Assembly: GCA_028752905.1 (NCBI GenBank)
Contig: JAQNBH010000002.1
Location: 36,238,075-36,302,074, forward strand
Length of the DNA stretch: 64,000 nt
Source of the DNA: Cladorhizidae sp. MBARI D1340-BT2
Taxonomy: Eukaryota > Porifera > Demospongiae > Poecilosclerida > Cladorhizidae
Reading direction: 5' to 3'
The notes beneath the pieces are model-generated. The model saw only the letters and a program-made list of their open reading frames with translations. It ran no database searches and was not told the DNA's origin. Shown one piece after another: positions 61,042 through 64,000 of this stretch. Position 1 is the stretch's first letter. Every line of letters begins with the position of its first letter. The position numbers were made by a program, and so were the translations under genes.

Positions 61042-61352
61042 TTAGAGTGCTTGTTGGAGTTCGCTCCTCATGTCCTTCACTAGACGTTCGCAACAAATTT
61101 CGTTTTCCAGGACTGCCAGAAACTTGCCCCAGGCTCCATGCTGGTGAACGATGTTTTCCTTTACATTAATGAGGACCCTTCTGGCCTTCTGAGCTTGTGT
61201 CAAGTTCAGCTCCATCACAGACTTGTGTGTTTGATCAGCTATCAGGAATTGACTATAGCATGCATCTGCTACTGATTCGATAGGCGATTCCAAAACAGAG
61301 ACTAACTTCCCGAAAAATCTTTGGAACACATTCGACTCTTTGTTACGTAGAC
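61042..61352 (-). CDS. Roc-COR gene last exon: CARD/death-fold domain
   Basis: Acceptor ggtgctacag, then about 103 residues: FFGKLVSVLESPIESVADAC, QKARRVLINVKENI, WGKFLAVLENEI, ending DMRSELQQAL with stop TAA at 61042-61044. The helix pattern matches the CARD-like domains repeated across sponge immune-type genes and resembles residues 15-113 of the NLR product in this window. Confidence 0.8.
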
Positions 61353-64000
61353 CTGTAGCACAACCAAGTAGCCATGCAGTGGATCATGTGACTATGGTGC
61401 TATAATGCTAGCAAATATATATTCACATGCTTTAGTCTGCCACCACCTCCCCTACCCCACACCCTCCCCACACACACACTCCCCCAGGGTCAAGTATGTA
61501 CCAAGCAAGCACTCACTGTAATGACTAGAAGAATATTCCCAAGTTTACCTTCTTCTGAGGACACAGCGCCTGCACTTTCAGGAGTGCAACTCTCTCTTTC
61601 TGGAAGTGGCTATTTAAATAAGAAATGAAGACAGATGACAGAATGATTAAATAAAAAGATTCAAGTTACTGGAATTAAAATAATAAGAAGTTAATATGCA
61701 CAGCTATAATGTAATGCATACAGTATATGCACAGCTATAATGTAATGCATACAGTATATGCACAGCTATAATGTAAGCATTACAGTATATGCACAGCTAT
61801 AATGTAATGCATTACAGTATATGCACAGCTATAATGTAATGCATTACAGTATATGCACAGCTATAATGTAATGCATTACAGTATATGCACAGCTATAATG
61901 TAATGCATTACAGTATATGCACAGCTATAATGTAATGCATACAGTATATGCACAGCTATAATGTAATGCATTACAGTATATGCACAGCTATAATGTAATG
62001 CATACAGTATATGCACAGCTATAATGTAATGCATTACAGTATATGCACAGCTATAATGTAATGCATTACAGGGTAGGCACAGCTATCATAATTATGATAC
62101 GATAATAAAACATCAACTTTATTATAAATTGGTAAGAAGCTTCTCACCTCTCCATACCAGACCAAGTGATCTGCCTCCATGTCATAAGGTGTTGATTTCT
62201 TTGGATTTCCTAGACAGAACATCTTGTGAGGAGAGGTCTCATACTCCTCTATCACGCACAAGTGCTCTCTCCCAGGGTGAGAGGGACACTCAAAGGAGAA
62301 TTGGTAGTCCATGATGGAGCCGTAGTTAATGTTGTCACTGACTTCCTTGAAGGTGGATTCCACTTCTCTCCAAGATCTCTGCACACCTCGTGTGGCTGAC
62401 GCTTGGTGTTTCGCATTCGGGCTATGCGAATCTCGTAGTATGTGGGTCGAGCAATGAACGTGACCTTATCAGCATCCTGGCCGAAATTAAACTGGACACG
62501 ATTTTTCTTGATGCCTTCTTCGATCAACTTGAGTGGCTTGCTACCAATGAAGCTAGCTGTGATAGCAGGGAAGACTCCAATGGGTACAAAACCACATTTG
62601 TAGTGGATCATGATGGGAAGTAGAGAACGTGGGTAATGGTCGTCTTCCTGGTCGGTGTCCAGCTCTTTTCTGCTGGCACTCTTAAGCACACAGGGCATGA
62701 TGTAAATCTCCCTCCCATGACAGGTGAAGCTTGCTACAATATGGAGGAACTTAAGCAGTGCCAGCAACTTGTCTACTGGAATGTGCTCTCCAGAGATCTC
62801 AGCAGTGACTTCTTCAAGATCCTCCAAGGAGAACTGACCTGTTACCCTGAAATTCTCTGAGATGGACGGATGATCACTTGACCTCAATGCTCTGAGAATG
62901 ACTTCGGTTACGCTGTCATACACTACTTGTGGGTCGATAATGACTAAATCCTCCAACAGGGGAATATCGGGGAAGTACAACATGATACCAGCGTGGTGGT
63001 GCAGACACCACAGGGCTACTTTGGTCTCGTGCTCTGACATTTTGAAGTTCTTTGATAACTTCAAGCAGCACTTCAAGGTTGCTGTTTTACCAGCAATCTT
63101 ACGCAGAAACAGACTAAATGCAAGCCAGGAGAGTGGGATGGACAGCTTCTTAAAGTGCTTCTCAATGGCCTTCTCCAGTATCTGGCGAATGCCATGGATC
63201 TCTTCTGTACCTCCTTTCATGTTGTCAATGGCAACCACCAGCCTTTTAGGTTTTGTGGAAGAGTATTGAATGATTCTCTTTTTGTAAAAATCGGTTGATT
63301 CAATGACTTTTTGGAGTTTCTGATCGAACTCTTCTACCTCTTCATCGGTCACCTTGTCTCTATGAGTGCCAACTATGTAAGCTACTGACTTGGAAGACTT
63401 CAGGATATTTTCCTTTAAAGAGTCGGTGGCCTCTGTCGAGCTGTGAAGAGTATGGCAAGTGGAAGGAGTGGAGCAAGAGATGCTAGACAATGCAGAGAGA
63501 AGCTCTTCCACAGTCGAGGTGGACAATGATGCTGCAGTAGACTCACCTGAACTACTACGGTAAGACACTTGGTAATTTTTCTGGAGATCGCATTGAAGAT
63601 CAACGAAAAACAAATAGAGCCCAGGTCCAGCAGTGAGAGCTGGCAGCATGTCCATCAGCTCAGGCTGCCCCCCAGTGTCTTCAATTCTCAAGTACGCCTT
63701 CAACAATCCCTTGATAGCTTTCAAATTCTCGGCTTTCATGGCTTCTATGAACATGGCTGCTATATCTGGACAGTCCTCTTGTTGGCTGGATGTCGGAGGA
63801 GCTACTGATGAAGGAGCAGAAAGAGGCGTGCCCAGAGGAGTTACTGATCTAGGAGCAGAATGAGGACTGCTCTCCCTCTGTGTATCTGATTGAAGTGAAG
63901 GAACTGTGAGCTGAGATTCCATATCCTCATCCACTGTCATCATAGGGTGACTGGATGGAGTGGACGTTGTTTCTTCGTTATCAGCAGACGTTGGCTTTGT
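61042..64000 (-). CDS. Roc-COR GTPase with C-terminal CARD-like domain, 5' end outside window
   Basis: Three exons on the minus strand: 64000-62148 (open to the edge), 61609-61549 and 61352-61042, with GT-AG junctions and matching phases (0, then 1). The Roc switch is partly visible: G3-type DTGGQPE at visible residues 108-114 and G4-type GTHRDK; G1 would lie beyond the edge. The COR region follows with IPLSWLAFSLFLRK and ALWCLHHHAGIMLYFPDIPL. A Cys-rich block (FECPSHPGREHLC, MFCLGNP) ends exon 1, and a ~100-residue death-fold domain ends the protein. ROCO proteins are GTP-dependent scaffolds; in sponges many carry death-fold tails. A one-base frame change at about 62350-62400 breaks exon 1. 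No kinase domain is seen. Confidence 0.8.
61549..61609 (-). CDS. Roc-COR gene small linker exon
   Basis: 61 nt between acceptor ttaaatag and donor AAG|gtaaac, encoding PLPERESCTPESAGAVSSEE. It enters at phase 0 and leaves at phase 1, matching the next exon. Confidence 0.65.
61690..62075. repeat. ~32-bp minisatellite inside a Roc-COR intron
   Basis: About 12 units of 30-32 bp: tatgcacagctataatgtaa then tgcattacagta. It lies within the intron 61610-62147. Units with and without the two-base ta step alternate irregularly. The tgtaatgcattaca core is palindromic. Confidence 0.93.
62148..64000 (-). CDS. Roc-COR exon (partial) with one frameshift
   Basis: The open frame from the edge reads through COR and IARPTYYEIRIARMRN to about 62370, then loses similarity and stops at 62252. 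A frame displaced by one base continues from about 62384 (VESTFKEVSDNINYG; FSFECPSHPGREHL) to donor GGAGAG|gtgaga at 62148. The two together give a normal family sequence. A one-base loss in the genome or an assembly error explains this; an intron does not fit, as no GT-AG pair separates the frames. Confidence 0.75.

Overview
The window looks like nuclear DNA of a marine invertebrate, most probably a sponge. It contains split genes with GT-AG introns, a NACHT/LRR receptor with death-fold, immunoglobulin-like and ZU5 domains, a Roc-COR GTPase of the type common in sponges, and many metazoan transposon families (Ty3/gypsy, non-LTR, hAT, Merlin and piggyBac-like). The species is inferred, not proven. 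Only two host genes can be read with confidence, both on the minus strand. Most of the rest is tandem repeats and transposon wreckage.

Layout. (1) 1-7.68 kb is copy A of a segmental duplication: a 30-bp minisatellite with a 4.46-kb Ty3/gypsy element (749-5207) inserted in it. (2) 7.7-9.3 kb holds two orphan exon-like ORFs. (3) 10.08-16.50 kb is a five-exon NLR-type gene. Its coding exons join in phase to 1,251 codons: CARD-like fold, Ig, NACHT, LRR, ZU5 plus a UPA-like region, then death domain. (4) 16.6-26.2 kb is a run of unrelated minisatellites with units of 40, ~60, 36 and 40 bp. (5) 26.8-36.7 kb is a 24-bp telomere-like repeat broken up by insertions: a LINE tail, a PHD-finger/RT/endonuclease retroelement, a reversed retroelement fragment and TTAA-flanked elements. 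(6) 36.9-49.1 kb holds hAT and Merlin remnants and a nest of decayed gypsy copies in both orientations. (7) 51.24-60.60 kb is copy B of the duplication, where a 46-bp array (~16 units) and the 30-bp array (~249 units, with a 2.81-kb higher-order repeat) have grown. (8) 61.04-64.00 kb is the 3' part of a Roc-COR gene ending in another CARD-like fold; it carries one frameshift and runs off the right edge.

How the genes may work together. Both host genes pair a nucleotide-binding switch (NACHT or Roc) with death-fold adaptor domains, the usual design of intracellular sensors that assemble signalling platforms. The N-terminal fold of the NLR and the C-terminal fold of the Roc-COR protein follow the same sequence plan, so a shared adaptor network is possible but unproven. 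The strongest candidate for a little-described system is the NLR gene: a receptor front end joined to a PIDD/UNC5-like ZU5-UPA-death tail.
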